Source of the DNA: Streptomyces cinerochromogenes
GTDB lineage: Bacteria; Actinomycetota; Actinomycetes; Streptomycetales; Streptomycetaceae
Assembly (NCBI RefSeq): GCF_014648635.1
Contig: NZ_BMRM01000007.1
Coordinates: 357,716-421,715, forward strand
Direction of reading: 5' to 3'
Length of the DNA stretch: 64,000 nt
Part shown: positions 7,749-16,565 of the stretch, one piece after another
Layout: every line of letters starts with the position of its first letter
How positions within the stretch are numbered: position 1 is the stretch's first letter
Made by a program: the position numbers and the translations under genes
Notes under the pieces: generated by a model
Databases searched by the model: none
Told to the model about the DNA's origin: nothing
What the model saw: only the letters and a program-made list of their open reading frames with translations

Positions 7749-8885
7749 ATGACCAAGAGCAGCGGGAAGCGGAGCAGCAGCGGGAGCGGTGCGGACAGCG
7801 CCCCGGTGACGGGGGAACGTGCCCTCAACCGCGCCACCCTCGCCCGGCAGCTCCTGCTGGACCGTTCCCAGCGGTCGGCGGCGGACGCGGTGCGTCATCT
7901 CCTGGGGCTCCAGGCGCAGAACACCAGGCCCCCGTACTACGCCCTCGCCGCCCGGCTGGACGGGTTCGCGCCGGAGCGGTTGTCGGCGCTCATGGCCGGC
8001 CGGGAGGCGGCCCGGCTCGTCACCCTGCGGTCCACGATCCACACCCACACCGCCGACGACTGCCTCACGCTGCGGCCCTTCGTCCAGCCGGCCCGCGACC
8101 GGGAGCTGGGGAACTTCCGCGCTGGGCTGGCCGGTGTCGACCTGGACCGGCTCGCGGCCGTCGCCCGGGACCTCGTGGAGGCCGAGCCGCGGACCATGGC
8201 CCAGCTGCGGGAGGCGCTCGGCGCGCAGTGGCCGGACGCCGACCCGCGGGCCCTCGCCGTCGCCGCCCGCTGCCGGCTCCCGCTCGTCCAGGTCACCCCG
8301 CGCGGGCTGTGGGAGGAGAGCGGCCAGGTCGCCCTCACCACCGTCGAGCACTGGCTGGGCCGGCCCGCCGAGCCCGCCCCCGCGCCGGACGCCGTGGTCC
8401 TGCGCTACCTCGCCGCCTTCGGCCCCGCGTCCGTGCGCGACATGCAGACCTGGGCCGGGCTCACCCGCCTCAAGCCCGCCTTCGAACGCCTGCGCCCCGG
8501 GCTGCTGACCTTCCGCGACCCGAACGGAGTCGAACTCTTCGACCTGCCCGACGCCCCGCGCCCCGACCCGGCCACCCCGGCACCGCCCCGCTTCCTGCCC
8601 GAGTTCGACAACCTCCTGCTCTCCCACGCCGACCGCACCCGGGTCGTACCGCCCGCCCACCGCGGCCGTCACTGGCGCGGCAACCAGGCCTACCGCACCC
8701 TGCTCGTGGACGGCTTCCTGGCCGGGCTGTGGAAGCTCGACGGCGACAGCCTCGTCATCGAGACCTTCGAGCAGCTGACCAGGGCTCAGCGGGAGGAGGT
8801 CACCGCGGAAGGGGAGCGCATGCTCGCGGTGATGCATCCGGGTGCCGCGTACGACATCCGGTTCGGGGAGGTCGCAGGGTCGTGA
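7749..8885 (+). CDS. AlkZ-like winged-helix DNA glycosylase candidate (HTH_42 superfamily)
   Basis: 378 residues. The family pattern (LNRATLARQLLL...HLLGLQAQ...YYALAARL, followed by RxxxRSTIHxHTADD) matches the winged-helix HTH_42 superfamily, which includes the DNA glycosylases AlkZ and YcaQ/AlkX. The motif at residues 55-57 is Q-A-Q, the QxQ type of AlkZ, which unhooks interstrand crosslinks, rather than the QxD type of YcaQ. It is a lone gene, not adjacent to an obvious genotoxin cluster. A TAGCGT -10-like box ends 6 bases before the ATG and no ribosome site is visible, suggesting a leaderless mRNA. Activity is inferred from the motif. Confidence 0.75.
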   Translation: MTKSSGKRSSSGSGADSAPVTGERALNRATLARQLLLDRSQRSAADAVRHLLGLQAQNTRPPYYALAARLDGFAPERLSALMAGREAARLVTLRSTIHTHTADDCLTLRPFVQPARDRELGNFRAGLAGVDLDRLAAVARDLVEAEPRTMAQLREALGAQWPDADPRALAVAARCRLPLVQVTPRGLWEESGQVALTTVEHWLGRPAEPAPAPDAVVLRYLAAFGPASVRDMQTWAGLTRLKPAFERLRPGLLTFRDPNGVELFDLPDAPRPDPATPAPPRFLPEFDNLLLSHADRTRVVPPAHRGRHWRGNQAYRTLLVDGFLAGLWKLDGDSLVIETFEQLTRAQREEVTAEGERMLAVMHPGAAYDIRFGEVAGS

Positions 8886-9022
8886 GGGGGAGTCGTACGG
8901 CCGTGAGGGGCGTCGTACGGCGGTGGGAGGCCCCCGGTGGCGCGGGCGTATGCGGACGGGAACGTTCCGGCGGGGCCGTGCCGTTCCCCCTGGGTCACCC
9001 TGTCAGCGACCCTGGGAGCATC

Positions 9023-9730
9023 GTGCCCGACACGACGTCCGCACCCGCCACCACCCTCCCCGCCCTCCCCGTTCTCCCGTCCCCGAGTGCCCAGGCCGAG
9101 CGGCTGATCGAGCTGGGGGTGCACCGGATCGCCGGGCTGTCCGCCGCCGAGCTGCGCGCCCTCGCCGCGAGCGCCGAGGCCCCCGCGGATGGCGGGGTCC
9201 TGCTCGCCGTTCACCCGGACCGGGCGCCGGCCTCCGCTCTCGCGCCGCTGCTCCGCCGTGAGGACAAGGCCGGCTTCGTGGTCACCGACATGGCCGACGT
9301 CGACCACTTCGCCCCGCTGGACACGGTCGCGCTGCCCGACACCCCGCTCTACCTGCTCACCGGAGTCGACCGGGGTGACCGGATGGCCGACTGGAGCCCG
9401 GACGAGGCGCTGCCCGCCCTCACCGCCGAGGCCCGCACCCCGCTGCTGCTCACCGAGGGCATCCACTGGGTGCTCCAGCAGCCGGCCGTCCTGGAGCGCA
9501 ACCACTGCTTCATGACGATCGGCTCCCGGCTGCGCAAGGCCGACGGGCGCCTGGACGCCCGAACCCCGGCGCTCTGGATCAGCAACGGCACCGGGCGCGA
9601 CGGCCGCGAGCGCCGCAACGCCCCCAAGGTCGGCTGGTGCTGGGCCGGCAACCGGCACACCTGGCTGGGCTTCGCCTCCGCGACCGACCGCCGGACGGTG
9701 CAGCCGGATCAGGGCCGGCCACGTGGATAG
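9023..9730 (+). CDS. DUF5701-type conserved protein
   Basis: 235 residues from GTG 9023, with a GGGAG ribosome site just upstream. The sequence contains ERLIELGVHRIAGLSAAELR near the N-terminus and a C-terminal part rich in Trp and Arg (WISNGTGRDGRER, KVGWCWAGNRHTWLGFAS). I recall this pattern from the actinobacterial DUF5701 family. No catalytic motif or membrane span is apparent and the function is unknown. It converges on the trypsin gene across a strong shared terminator. Confidence 0.65.
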   Translation: MPDTTSAPATTLPALPVLPSPSAQAERLIELGVHRIAGLSAAELRALAASAEAPADGGVLLAVHPDRAPASALAPLLRREDKAGFVVTDMADVDHFAPLDTVALPDTPLYLLTGVDRGDRMADWSPDEALPALTAEARTPLLLTEGIHWVLQQPAVLERNHCFMTIGSRLRKADGRLDARTPALWISNGTGRDGRERRNAPKVGWCWAGNRHTWLGFASATDRRTVQPDQGRPRG

Positions 9731-9773
9731 GGGGCGGTTGCGGGCCGCTCGTGGTGGCTCGCAACCGCCCCCT
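9729..9773. terminator. Bidirectional terminator between convergent genes
   Basis: AGGGGGCGGTTGCG at 9729-9742 pairs perfectly with CGCAACCGCCCCCT at 9760-9773 (14-bp stem, 17-base loop). It lies directly between the stops of the DUF5701-type gene and the trypsin gene. Confidence 0.85.
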
Positions 9774-9810
9774 GGCGGTCACCCGAGGGATACTCGGGAA
9801 ATCTTCCGGG

Positions 9811-10602
9811 TCACGAGTTGACCTGCGCGGTCACCAGGTTCGAGAAGGTGGTCAGCCGGGTGTAGACACCCGGGTAACCGGCCTCCGCGCACCCCTCGCC
9901 CCAGGAAGTGATCCCTGCCAGGACGCCCCCGATGAGCAGGGGACCGCCGCTGTCGCCCTGGCAGGTGTCTACGCCGCCGGAGGTGTATCCGGCGCATACC
10001 ATGTCGGACTGGACGAAGTCCGAACCGTAGGAGGAACGACAGCTGGAGTCGGACACGATCGGTACGGTCGCGGTCCGCAGCTGGTTGGAGGAGCTGCCGT
10101 TCTCCGAGGTGGTGCCCCAGCCGAGGATGCGGGCCGTGGTGCCGGCCGCGTACACGCTCGTCTGGGAGGAGGAGACGTACTTCGCCGCGGTGTACGGCAT
10201 CGACGTCGAGAGGGTCAGTACGGCCACGTCGTCGCCGTTGGTGGCGTCCGTGTACGAAGGGTTGACCCAGATCCTGCTGACCCGGCTCACCGTGCCGTTG
10301 GTGCCGTTCAGGTACGTCCGGCCGCCGACCACCCGGACACTGCCGGTGGTCTCGCCGACCATGCAGTGCGCGGCCGTCACCACCTTCGTGGCGGACACCA
10401 GGGTGCCGCCGCAGAACTGGTTCCCGGACGCGTCCGTGATCTGCATCATGAACGGGTACGCGGTCGTCGTGGTGGTCGTACCGCCGACGATGGGCTGGGG
10501 TGCGGCGCTCGCCGTGGGGGAGGCGAGCAGCGCGGTCGCCGCGGCGGCGGCGGTGGCCACCAGGGTCGCGGCGGTCTTTCTGGCACGTGTGAGCCCGAAC
10601 AT
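9811..10602 (-). CDS. Secreted trypsin-like serine protease (S1 family)
   Basis: 263 residues. The ATG at 10602 follows GAGGAGAC, a good ribosome site. The N-terminus is a signal peptide (RARK, then an Ala-rich hydrophobic stretch ending near ASAAPQP). The mature enzyme begins at IVGG, as in chymotrypsin-fold proteases activated by propeptide removal. The catalytic triad is visible as TAAHC, NGDDVAVL and CQGDSGGP. The Asp six residues before the active Ser (VDTCQGDSGG) gives trypsin specificity for Arg/Lys. It closely resembles Streptomyces griseus trypsin. The LAL regulator gene is immediately upstream on the same strand, with a 249-base regulatory spacer between them. Confidence 0.95.
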   Translation of the reverse strand: MFGLTRARKTAATLVATAAAAATALLASPTASAAPQPIVGGTTTTTTAYPFMMQITDASGNQFCGGTLVSATKVVTAAHCMVGETTGSVRVVGGRTYLNGTNGTVSRVSRIWVNPSYTDATNGDDVAVLTLSTSMPYTAAKYVSSSQTSVYAAGTTARILGWGTTSENGSSSNQLRTATVPIVSDSSCRSSYGSDFVQSDMVCAGYTSGGVDTCQGDSGGPLLIGGVLAGITSWGEGCAEAGYPGVYTRLTTFSNLVTAQVNS

Positions 10603-10670
10603 GAGTCTCCTCAGTGGGGGTTGCACCGGTGGGGGGTCGCGCGGGTGTCGTGGGGGGTTGCACGGTGGGC

Positions 10671-10713
10671 GGGGGTCCCCCCTGGTCGAGCGAAGTCGAG
10701 AGCTCGGGGGAGG
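10671..10713 (-). repeat. REP-like intergenic element, copy 1
   Basis: Read on the minus strand this contains TCTCGACTTCGCTCGACC followed by a G-run and GACCCCC. A near-identical core lies at 22657-22694, between other genes. Dispersed elements of this kind are common between Streptomyces genes; the role is unknown. Confidence 0.6.
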
Positions 10714-10789
10714 GACCGACCCCCCGTATGCCCGGGCGAGCGGCACGCCCTCTACGCTAGGACCCGGAACCCTCGGCTCCCAATGAGGG

Positions 10790-10805
10790 AACCCCCTAGG
10801 GGGTT
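10790..10805. promoter_or_regulatory. 16-bp palindrome upstream of the trypsin gene
   Basis: AACCCCCTAGGGGGTT is a perfect palindrome with TGAGGGAA direct repeats on both sides (about 10784 and 10809). It lies between the LAL regulator's stop and the trypsin start. The absence of a loop argues for an operator rather than a terminator. It resembles the palindrome at 14680-14695. Confidence 0.5.
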
Positions 10806-10851
10806 GGGTGAGGGAAAACCCTCGGTCCGGTTCAGTTAACAAGAGCGCTCT

Positions 10852-13665
10852 TCAGGGCGCGCGGCGACCTGCCGCCAATCGGACGATGTCGACCCGCGAT
10901 CGGATCCCCAGCTTGCGGTAGACCCGGGTCAGGGTCGCCTCCACCGTCTTCACGCTGATGAACAGCCGGGCCGCGATCTCCCGGTTGGTGGCGCCCTCCA
11001 TGACGAGCGCGGCGACCTGACGCTCCATCGCGGCCAGCACGGTCAGGGCGGCCGGCGCGTCGGGCGCGGCCGGTGCCGGTGGCGGCTCGGGGGTGGTGCG
11101 GGATTCCTCCACCCGGCGCAGCCAGGGCACCGCCCGGCAGCGCCGGAACATCCGGGCGGCCTCGTCGTAGGCCGCGGGCCCGGGGACACCGCCGCGCAGC
11201 CGGGCCAGCGCGAAAGCGGCCCGCGCCTCCTCCAGGCCGTAGCCGAGCTTGCCGAGCCGGTCCTGAGCCGACGTCAGCTGGGCGAGCGCGGCCTCCAGGT
11301 CGCCCTGGGCGGCCCGCACCAGCGCCTCGGACCGGTCCAGCACGGCGAGGACGCTCTCCCGGCCGAGCCGCAGCGCGTGCTCCCGGCTGACGTCGATGAC
11401 GTCCTGCGCCTCGGCGGGTTCACCGATCCGGACCAGTGCCTCGGCGAGGTCGCCCTGCCAGCGACCCCGGGCCGGGTCGGTGATGCCGAGCCCCAGTTCC
11501 AGGCTGCGCACCCGGCGCAGCGAGCGCACGGTGCCCGCCGGGTCCCCGGCCACCAGCTGGGCGTACCCGAGGGCGCCCAGCGCCCGGGACAGGTACATCT
11601 GGTCGCCGTCCTCCTCGGCGTGGTCCACCGCCTCCCGGGCGAGCGCCAGCGCCCGGTCGACATCGCCGCCGGAGGCCTCCGCGAGGGAGGTGAGCATCGC
11701 CGAGGCCGTCTCGCCTATGCCCGAGTCCCGGGCCAGCCGCAGGCTGTCGCGGGCCAGGTCGAGGGCGCGCCCGCAGTGCCCGGCGCGCAGTTCGGTCTCG
11801 GCGAGGCCGCGCAGGAAGTGCACCTCGCTCTCCACCGAGCCGCGCCGCCGGACCTCGCGCAGCAGCGCGGTGACGGTGGCCCGTGCCTCGGCCAGCTGGT
11901 CGCCCATGACCAGCCAGCGGAACCGGGCGCTGCCCGCGCCGTTGTGGTGCCAGGCGACCCGGGGGTCCTGGGGTTCCCTGAGGGCCCGTTTGATGGTGCG
12001 GGGCGCCTCCGGATGGCCCATCAGGGTCTCGGTCTGCGCCTGGAAGGCGAGGGCGAGCAGTTCGGTGCGCCGGTCCTGGCCGCGCGCGGCGAGTTCGGCG
12101 GCGTGCGCGGCGGCCTCCCGGGCCTCGGTGAAGTCGCCCTCCACGATCAGCGCCCGCCAGGCCAGCTGGTAGTGGACGAGGGCGAGCAGCCGGGGATCGT
12201 CGCCGGCGTCGGCGAGGGCCTGCGGGAAGACGGCGTCGACCTCGGCCATGGTGTGGCCGGCGGTGTCGATGACGACGATCCAGGCCCGCACCCGGTCGGC
12301 GGGCACGGTCGCCCGGGTGAGCACCTCCCGGGCGATGTCCCGGGCCAGGTCGACCTCGCCGGCGGTGATGGCGTCCTCGGCGGCCGTCAGCCGGCGCTCC
12401 TCCGGGCTCGGGGTGCCGTCGGCGGGGGTGTGCCGGGCGGCGAGCAGGCCCAGCTGGGCGGCGACCGAGGGCGCCCCGCGGTCCCGGGCGAGGGCGGCGG
12501 CCTCGGCGAGCCGGGCGGCGACCTCCGGGTCGGTGCCGGTGGTGGCCAGGGCCAGGTGCCTGGCCCGCTCTATCGGGTCGGAGGCGGCGGTGGACAGCGC
12601 CGCGTGCGCGGCCCGCCGTTCGTGCGCGGGGGCCTCCGCGTACAGCGCGGCGGAGATCAGCGGGTGCGCGAACCGTACGGCGGGCGCGTCGGGCTCGGTG
12701 GCCAGCAGCCCGAGTTCGGCGGCCTGGGCGCACTCGGCCTCGGCGTTCTCCCGGCCGGCCGCGTGCAGCAGAGCGAGGGTGGGGCGGGCGCCGGCGCTGG
12801 CCACCAGCAGGGTGCGGCGGGCCTCCACCGAGAGCATGTCGAGCCGGCTGAGGACGAGGGCGCGCAGCGAGGTCGGCACGGGCAGCGGCTCGCCGGGGCG
12901 GGGCGGGGTGGGGCTGTCGGCGAGGGCGCGGCCCAGCTCCAGCGCGAACAGCGGGTTGCCGCCGCTGGTGCGGTGGATCTCGCGGACCGTGGAGCGGGGC
13001 AGGCCGCCGTGGCCGCGGTGGTCGAGCAGCTGGGCGACCTGGGTGCGGGAGAGCGGGCCCAGCCGGACCGCGAGGGTGCCCGGCGGGCAGGCACGCAGAT
13101 GACGGTCGTACTCCTGGCTCTCCTGCCCCTCCGTGCGCACCGCGCACAGCAGTTGCACCGGGGTGCCCTCCAGGCGGCGGGCGGCGAAGCCGAGGAGTTC
13201 GGCGCTGGCCGGGTCCAGCCACTGCAGGTCGTCGGCGACGACCAGGACCGGGCCGTGGGCGGCGAGGGCGCGCAGCGCGGAGAGCACGGCGAGGCGCAGG
13301 GCGAGGCCGTCGCGCTGGAGGCTGGACTCGCCGCGGCCGGTGAGCGCCGACTCCAGGGCGGTGCGCTGGGCGGCGGGCAGCCGGGGGGAGACCTCGTCGA
13401 GGACCAGGCCGAGGAGGTCGGCGAGGGCGAGGAACGGAAGGTGGGATTCGGACTCGGTGGCCGAGCAGCGCAAGACCGTGCGCGCGGTGGCGCCGTATTC
13501 CTCGGCCAATGCCCGCAGGGCCGTGGATTTCCCTATTCCGGCGGGGCCGTGGAGCAGCACACTGCCCCCCGAGGCGAGTTGCCCGCGGGCGCCGGCGAAC
13601 AGCTCCTCGCGGCCGATGACCAGGTCGGGGCGGCACCTGGCAGGCTCCTGGAAGTCCCGTCGCAC
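10852..13665 (-). CDS. LAL-family transcriptional regulator (ATPase plus LuxR HTH)
   Basis: About 937 residues. An AAA/NACHT-like ATPase begins near residue 20, with Walker A GPAGIGKST and a Walker B-like VLVVADDLQWLD. A long helical TPR-like region follows, then a C-terminal LuxR helix-turn-helix (REIAARLFISVKTVEATLTRVYRKLG). GTG 13665 is preferred because GGGGAG lies 8 bases upstream; GTG 13671 is the alternative. A TTG at 13701 is unlikely because a TAGAAT -10-like box occupies 13702-13707. LAL proteins are pathway or nutrient regulators. The trypsin gene directly downstream is a possible target, by position only. Confidence 0.9.
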   Translation of the reverse strand: MRRDFQEPARCRPDLVIGREELFAGARGQLASGGSVLLHGPAGIGKSTALRALAEEYGATARTVLRCSATESESHLPFLALADLLGLVLDEVSPRLPAAQRTALESALTGRGESSLQRDGLALRLAVLSALRALAAHGPVLVVADDLQWLDPASAELLGFAARRLEGTPVQLLCAVRTEGQESQEYDRHLRACPPGTLAVRLGPLSRTQVAQLLDHRGHGGLPRSTVREIHRTSGGNPLFALELGRALADSPTPPRPGEPLPVPTSLRALVLSRLDMLSVEARRTLLVASAGARPTLALLHAAGRENAEAECAQAAELGLLATEPDAPAVRFAHPLISAALYAEAPAHERRAAHAALSTAASDPIERARHLALATTGTDPEVAARLAEAAALARDRGAPSVAAQLGLLAARHTPADGTPSPEERRLTAAEDAITAGEVDLARDIAREVLTRATVPADRVRAWIVVIDTAGHTMAEVDAVFPQALADAGDDPRLLALVHYQLAWRALIVEGDFTEAREAAAHAAELAARGQDRRTELLALAFQAQTETLMGHPEAPRTIKRALREPQDPRVAWHHNGAGSARFRWLVMGDQLAEARATVTALLREVRRRGSVESEVHFLRGLAETELRAGHCGRALDLARDSLRLARDSGIGETASAMLTSLAEASGGDVDRALALAREAVDHAEEDGDQMYLSRALGALGYAQLVAGDPAGTVRSLRRVRSLELGLGITDPARGRWQGDLAEALVRIGEPAEAQDVIDVSREHALRLGRESVLAVLDRSEALVRAAQGDLEAALAQLTSAQDRLGKLGYGLEEARAAFALARLRGGVPGPAAYDEAARMFRRCRAVPWLRRVEESRTTPEPPPAPAAPDAPAALTVLAAMERQVAALVMEGATNREIAARLFISVKTVEATLTRVYRKLGIRSRVDIVRLAAGRRAP

Positions 13666-13824
13666 GGTCACCGCTCCCCTCGTGTGTCGTGTCCGGGCCA
13701 AATTCTAGGCAACGATCCTTGAAATTCGGACGGAAGCCGTGGTGAGGGAAATAACAAACGGGCAAGCAGAGGGAAATTCAAAGCGACACCGGATGAATGG
13801 GCAGGTTTCCTTACCGCCTTCGCG

Positions 13825-14655
13825 CTACGGCAGCAGTCCCGCCCTGCGGGCCGCGGTCACCGCCTCCCCTCGTGTGTGCGCGCCGAGCTTCCGCATCGCC
13901 GAACGCAGATAGCCCTTCACCGTCTCCGGGCGCAGCCCCAGCCGCTCGGCCACCGTCGCGTTGGTGGCCCCCGCCGCAACCCAGGACAGCACGTCCAGCT
14001 CACGTGGCGCCAGGGTCACGCCCCCGGCTCGTGGCGGCGCGGTCAGCAGACCGCACGCGGCCAGCAGTTCGGCCCGCAGCTGCGGGTCGGCGATCCGCGG
14101 CGCCAGCGCCCGCAGCGCCGCGTGCGCCTCGCGCACCTGTTCCCACGCTCCGCCCTGTTCGGTGCCGGCCGGCTCCGGCCGGGCCGCGGCCAGCAGCCCC
14201 CGGGCCTCGTCCCGCACCACCAGCGCCTGTTCCACGTCCCGTGCCGCCGCCACCGCGGCGCCCAGCGTGCGGTCGCCGAGCGGCTGGGCCGAGCGCAGCG
14301 CGCCGTACAGCACCCCGCGCACCCGGCGCCGTACCACCACCGGCACCGCGAGCACCGCGCGGATGCCCTCGGCGGCCACCGGTACGTCGTACTCGTGGCT
14401 GATCTGCCGGGAGCTGGAGTAGTCGGTCACCGCGCACGGCCGGGCCAGCGCCACCGCCTTGCCGCCGAGCCCGCTGCCGGAGGTCACCGCGAGCGAGCGC
14501 AGCGCGGCCGTCGTCGTGCCGCTCAGCTCGCTGATCCGGATCTGCGGCCGGCCGGACTCCACCAGGCCGCCGAAGGCGACGGGAAGCCCCGTCGCCCGCC
14601 GCAGCCGGGCCAGCGCGCCACCGATCTCCACCGCCCCCACCGCGTCTGCCGTCAC
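13825..14655 (-). CDS. GAF-domain LuxR-family regulator
   Basis: About 277 residues from GTG 14655, which has AAGGGG 7 bases upstream; further starts lie at 14709 and 14712. The N-terminal half looks like a GAF sensor domain (IGGALARLRRAT, VAVPVVVRRRVRGVLYGALR). The C-terminal half is a LuxR DNA-binding domain (LTLAPRELDVLSWVAAGATNATVAERLGLRPETVKGYLRSAMRKLGAHTR has the full helix-turn-helix order at about residues 215-265). It is divergent from the acyl-CoA synthetase pair with a palindrome in the shared spacer, so regulation of those synthetases is likely but inferred. Confidence 0.85.
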   Translation of the reverse strand: MTADAVGAVEIGGALARLRRATGLPVAFGGLVESGRPQIRISELSGTTTAALRSLAVTSGSGLGGKAVALARPCAVTDYSSSRQISHEYDVPVAAEGIRAVLAVPVVVRRRVRGVLYGALRSAQPLGDRTLGAAVAAARDVEQALVVRDEARGLLAAARPEPAGTEQGGAWEQVREAHAALRALAPRIADPQLRAELLAACGLLTAPPRAGGVTLAPRELDVLSWVAAGATNATVAERLGLRPETVKGYLRSAMRKLGAHTRGEAVTAARRAGLLP

Positions 14656-14679
14656 GAACACGCCCCTTCGGCCGCCCAC

Positions 14680-14695
14680 ACCCCCGTTCGGGGGT
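14680..14695. promoter_or_regulatory. 16-bp palindrome in the LuxR / acyl-CoA synthetase divergent spacer
   Basis: ACCCCCGTTCGGGGGT has 7-bp perfect arms. It lies just upstream of the preferred GAF-LuxR start and about 200 bases upstream of the synthetase start. This is a candidate operator for autoregulation and for control of the divergent operon. Confidence 0.5.
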
Positions 14696-14891
14696 AGTGA
14701 GACCTGCATCACGGATTAGACGATGCCAGAGAGCCGCCCGGCAATGGTCCGGAAGAGCGGGAGTGAACCGCGGGGCGCGCCGGTGCCGGGAGTGTGAGCG
14801 CGCGGAGGCCGGAAGGGCCGAGCACGGTCGCGGGCCCGGCACCGGCCGGGAGCGCCCGGAGGCGAACGCCCCACAGAGCGAGGAGTGTGTG

Positions 14892-16565
14892 ATGACCACG
14901 GCGACCGAGTCGTTCCGCAGGGCCCGGGACTTCCTGCTGGAGCACCGCGAGGACTACGCCACGGCCTACGAGGGGTTCCGCTGGCCCCGCCCCGGCCACT
15001 TCAACTGGGCGCTGGACTGGTTCGACGTGATCGCCGACGGCAACGACCGCACCGCGCTGCACATCGTCGAGGAGGACGGCACCGAGACCCGGCTGTCCTT
15101 CGCCGAGCTGGCCGAACGGTCGAACCGTCTCGCCCGGTGGCTGCGCGAGCGCGGGGTCGCGGCGGAGGACCGCGTCCTCGTCATGCTCGGCAACCAGGCC
15201 GAGCTGTGGGAGACCGCGCTGGCCGCGATGAAGCTGCGCGCGGTGGTCATCCCGGCCACGGTGCTGCTCGGCCCGGCCGACCTGCGCGACCGCGTGGAGC
15301 GCGGCCGGGTGAAGCACGTGATCGCGCGCGCCGAGGACACGGCGAAGTTCGCCGACGTGCCCGGCGCCTACACCCGGATCTCGGTCGGCGGTCTGCCGGA
15401 GGAGGGCTGGGAGCCGTACGAGGACGCGTACACGGCCCCCGCCGAGTTCCTTCCCGACGGCCCGACCCTGGCCGACGACCCCCTGATGCTCTACTTCACC
15501 TCCGGTACGACCGCCCGCCCCAAGCTGGTCGAGCACACCCACACCTCGTACCCGGTCGGGCACCTGGCCACCATGTACTGGATCGGCCTCAAGCCCGGCG
15601 ACGTCCACCTGAACATCTCCTCGCCCGGCTGGGCCAAGCACGCCTGGTCCAACCTGTTCGCGCCGTGGAACGCGGAGGCGACCGTCTTCGTCTTCAACTA
15701 CACCCGCTTCGACGCGGTCCGGCTGATGGCCGAGATGGACCGGGCGGGCGTGACCACGTTCTGCGCGCCGCCGACCGTGTGGCGGATGCTCATCCAGGCC
15801 GACCTGGGTCAGCTGCGCACCCCGCCCCGCGAGATCGTGGCGGCCGGCGAGCCGCTCAACCCGGAGGTCATCGAACAGGTCCGGCGGGCCTGGGGGGTGA
15901 CCGTCCGGGACGGCTTCGGACAGACCGAGACCGCCGTGCAGGTCTCCAACAGCCCCGGCCAGCCGCTGAAGACCGGCTCCATGGGCCGCCCCAGCCCCGG
16001 TTTCCGGGTGGAACTCCTCGACCCGGTCTCCGGCGCGCCCGGCGCCGCCGAGGGCGAGATCGCACTCGATCTCGCCGACCGCCCGGTCGGCCTGATGGCC
16101 GGCTACCACGGCGAGCCCGACCGCACCGCGGAGGCCATGGCGGGCGGTTACTACCGCACCGGGGACATCGCCACCAGGGACGAGGAGGGGTATCTCACCT
16201 ATATCGGGCGAAGTGACGATGTGTTCAAGTCCTCGGACTACAAGGTGAGTCCGTTCGAGCTGGAGAGCGCGCTGCTGGAGCACGAGGCAGTGGCCGAGGC
16301 GGCCGTCGTGCCCGCCCCGGACGAGCTGCGGCTCTCCGTACCCAAGGCGTACGTCGTCCTCGCCGAGGGCTGGCAGCCCGGACCCGACACCGCGAAGGCC
16401 GTCTTCGAGCACTCCCGCGAGGTGCTCGCCCCGTACAAGCGCATCCGCCGGCTGGAGTTCGGCGCGCTGCCCAAGACCGTCTCCGGCAAGATCCGCCGGA
16501 TCGAGCTGCGCGAGGCCACGGCGGCCGGCTCGCAGAACGAGTACCGCGAGGAGGACTTCCGGTGA
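14892..16565 (+). CDS. Acyl-CoA synthetase (AMP-forming), medium-chain/AcsA type
   Basis: 557 residues from ATG 14892, with GAGGAGTG upstream. Adenylate-forming motifs are present: the P-loop YFTSGTTARPKLVEH (the usual middle Gly-x-PKG is altered to ARPK), DGFGQTET, YRTGDIATRDEEGYLTYIGRSDDVFK and a C-terminal SGKIRR with the catalytic Lys. The long N-terminus with FNWALDWFD is typical of the medium-chain acyl-CoA synthetase group. It activates a carboxylic acid to its CoA thioester; the chain length cannot be fixed from sequence. It overlaps the next synthetase by 4 bases (GTGA) and is divergent from the GAF-LuxR regulator. Confidence 0.9.
   Translation: MTTATESFRRARDFLLEHREDYATAYEGFRWPRPGHFNWALDWFDVIADGNDRTALHIVEEDGTETRLSFAELAERSNRLARWLRERGVAAEDRVLVMLGNQAELWETALAAMKLRAVVIPATVLLGPADLRDRVERGRVKHVIARAEDTAKFADVPGAYTRISVGGLPEEGWEPYEDAYTAPAEFLPDGPTLADDPLMLYFTSGTTARPKLVEHTHTSYPVGHLATMYWIGLKPGDVHLNISSPGWAKHAWSNLFAPWNAEATVFVFNYTRFDAVRLMAEMDRAGVTTFCAPPTVWRMLIQADLGQLRTPPREIVAAGEPLNPEVIEQVRRAWGVTVRDGFGQTETAVQVSNSPGQPLKTGSMGRPSPGFRVELLDPVSGAPGAAEGEIALDLADRPVGLMAGYHGEPDRTAEAMAGGYYRTGDIATRDEEGYLTYIGRSDDVFKSSDYKVSPFELESALLEHEAVAEAAVVPAPDELRLSVPKAYVVLAEGWQPGPDTAKAVFEHSREVLAPYKRIRRLEFGALPKTVSGKIRRIELREATAAGSQNEYREEDFR

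Noticed and set aside
9811..10842. Extended N-terminus of the trypsin reading upstream to 10842
   Set aside because: The extra 80 residues are Pro/Arg-rich, cover the REP-like element and palindrome, and lie before a proper ribosome site and signal peptide starting at 10602.
13666..13701. TTG start at 13701 for the LAL regulator
   Set aside because: A -10-like TAGAAT box at 13702-13707 would place transcription start inside it; GTG 13665 has a correctly spaced ribosome site.
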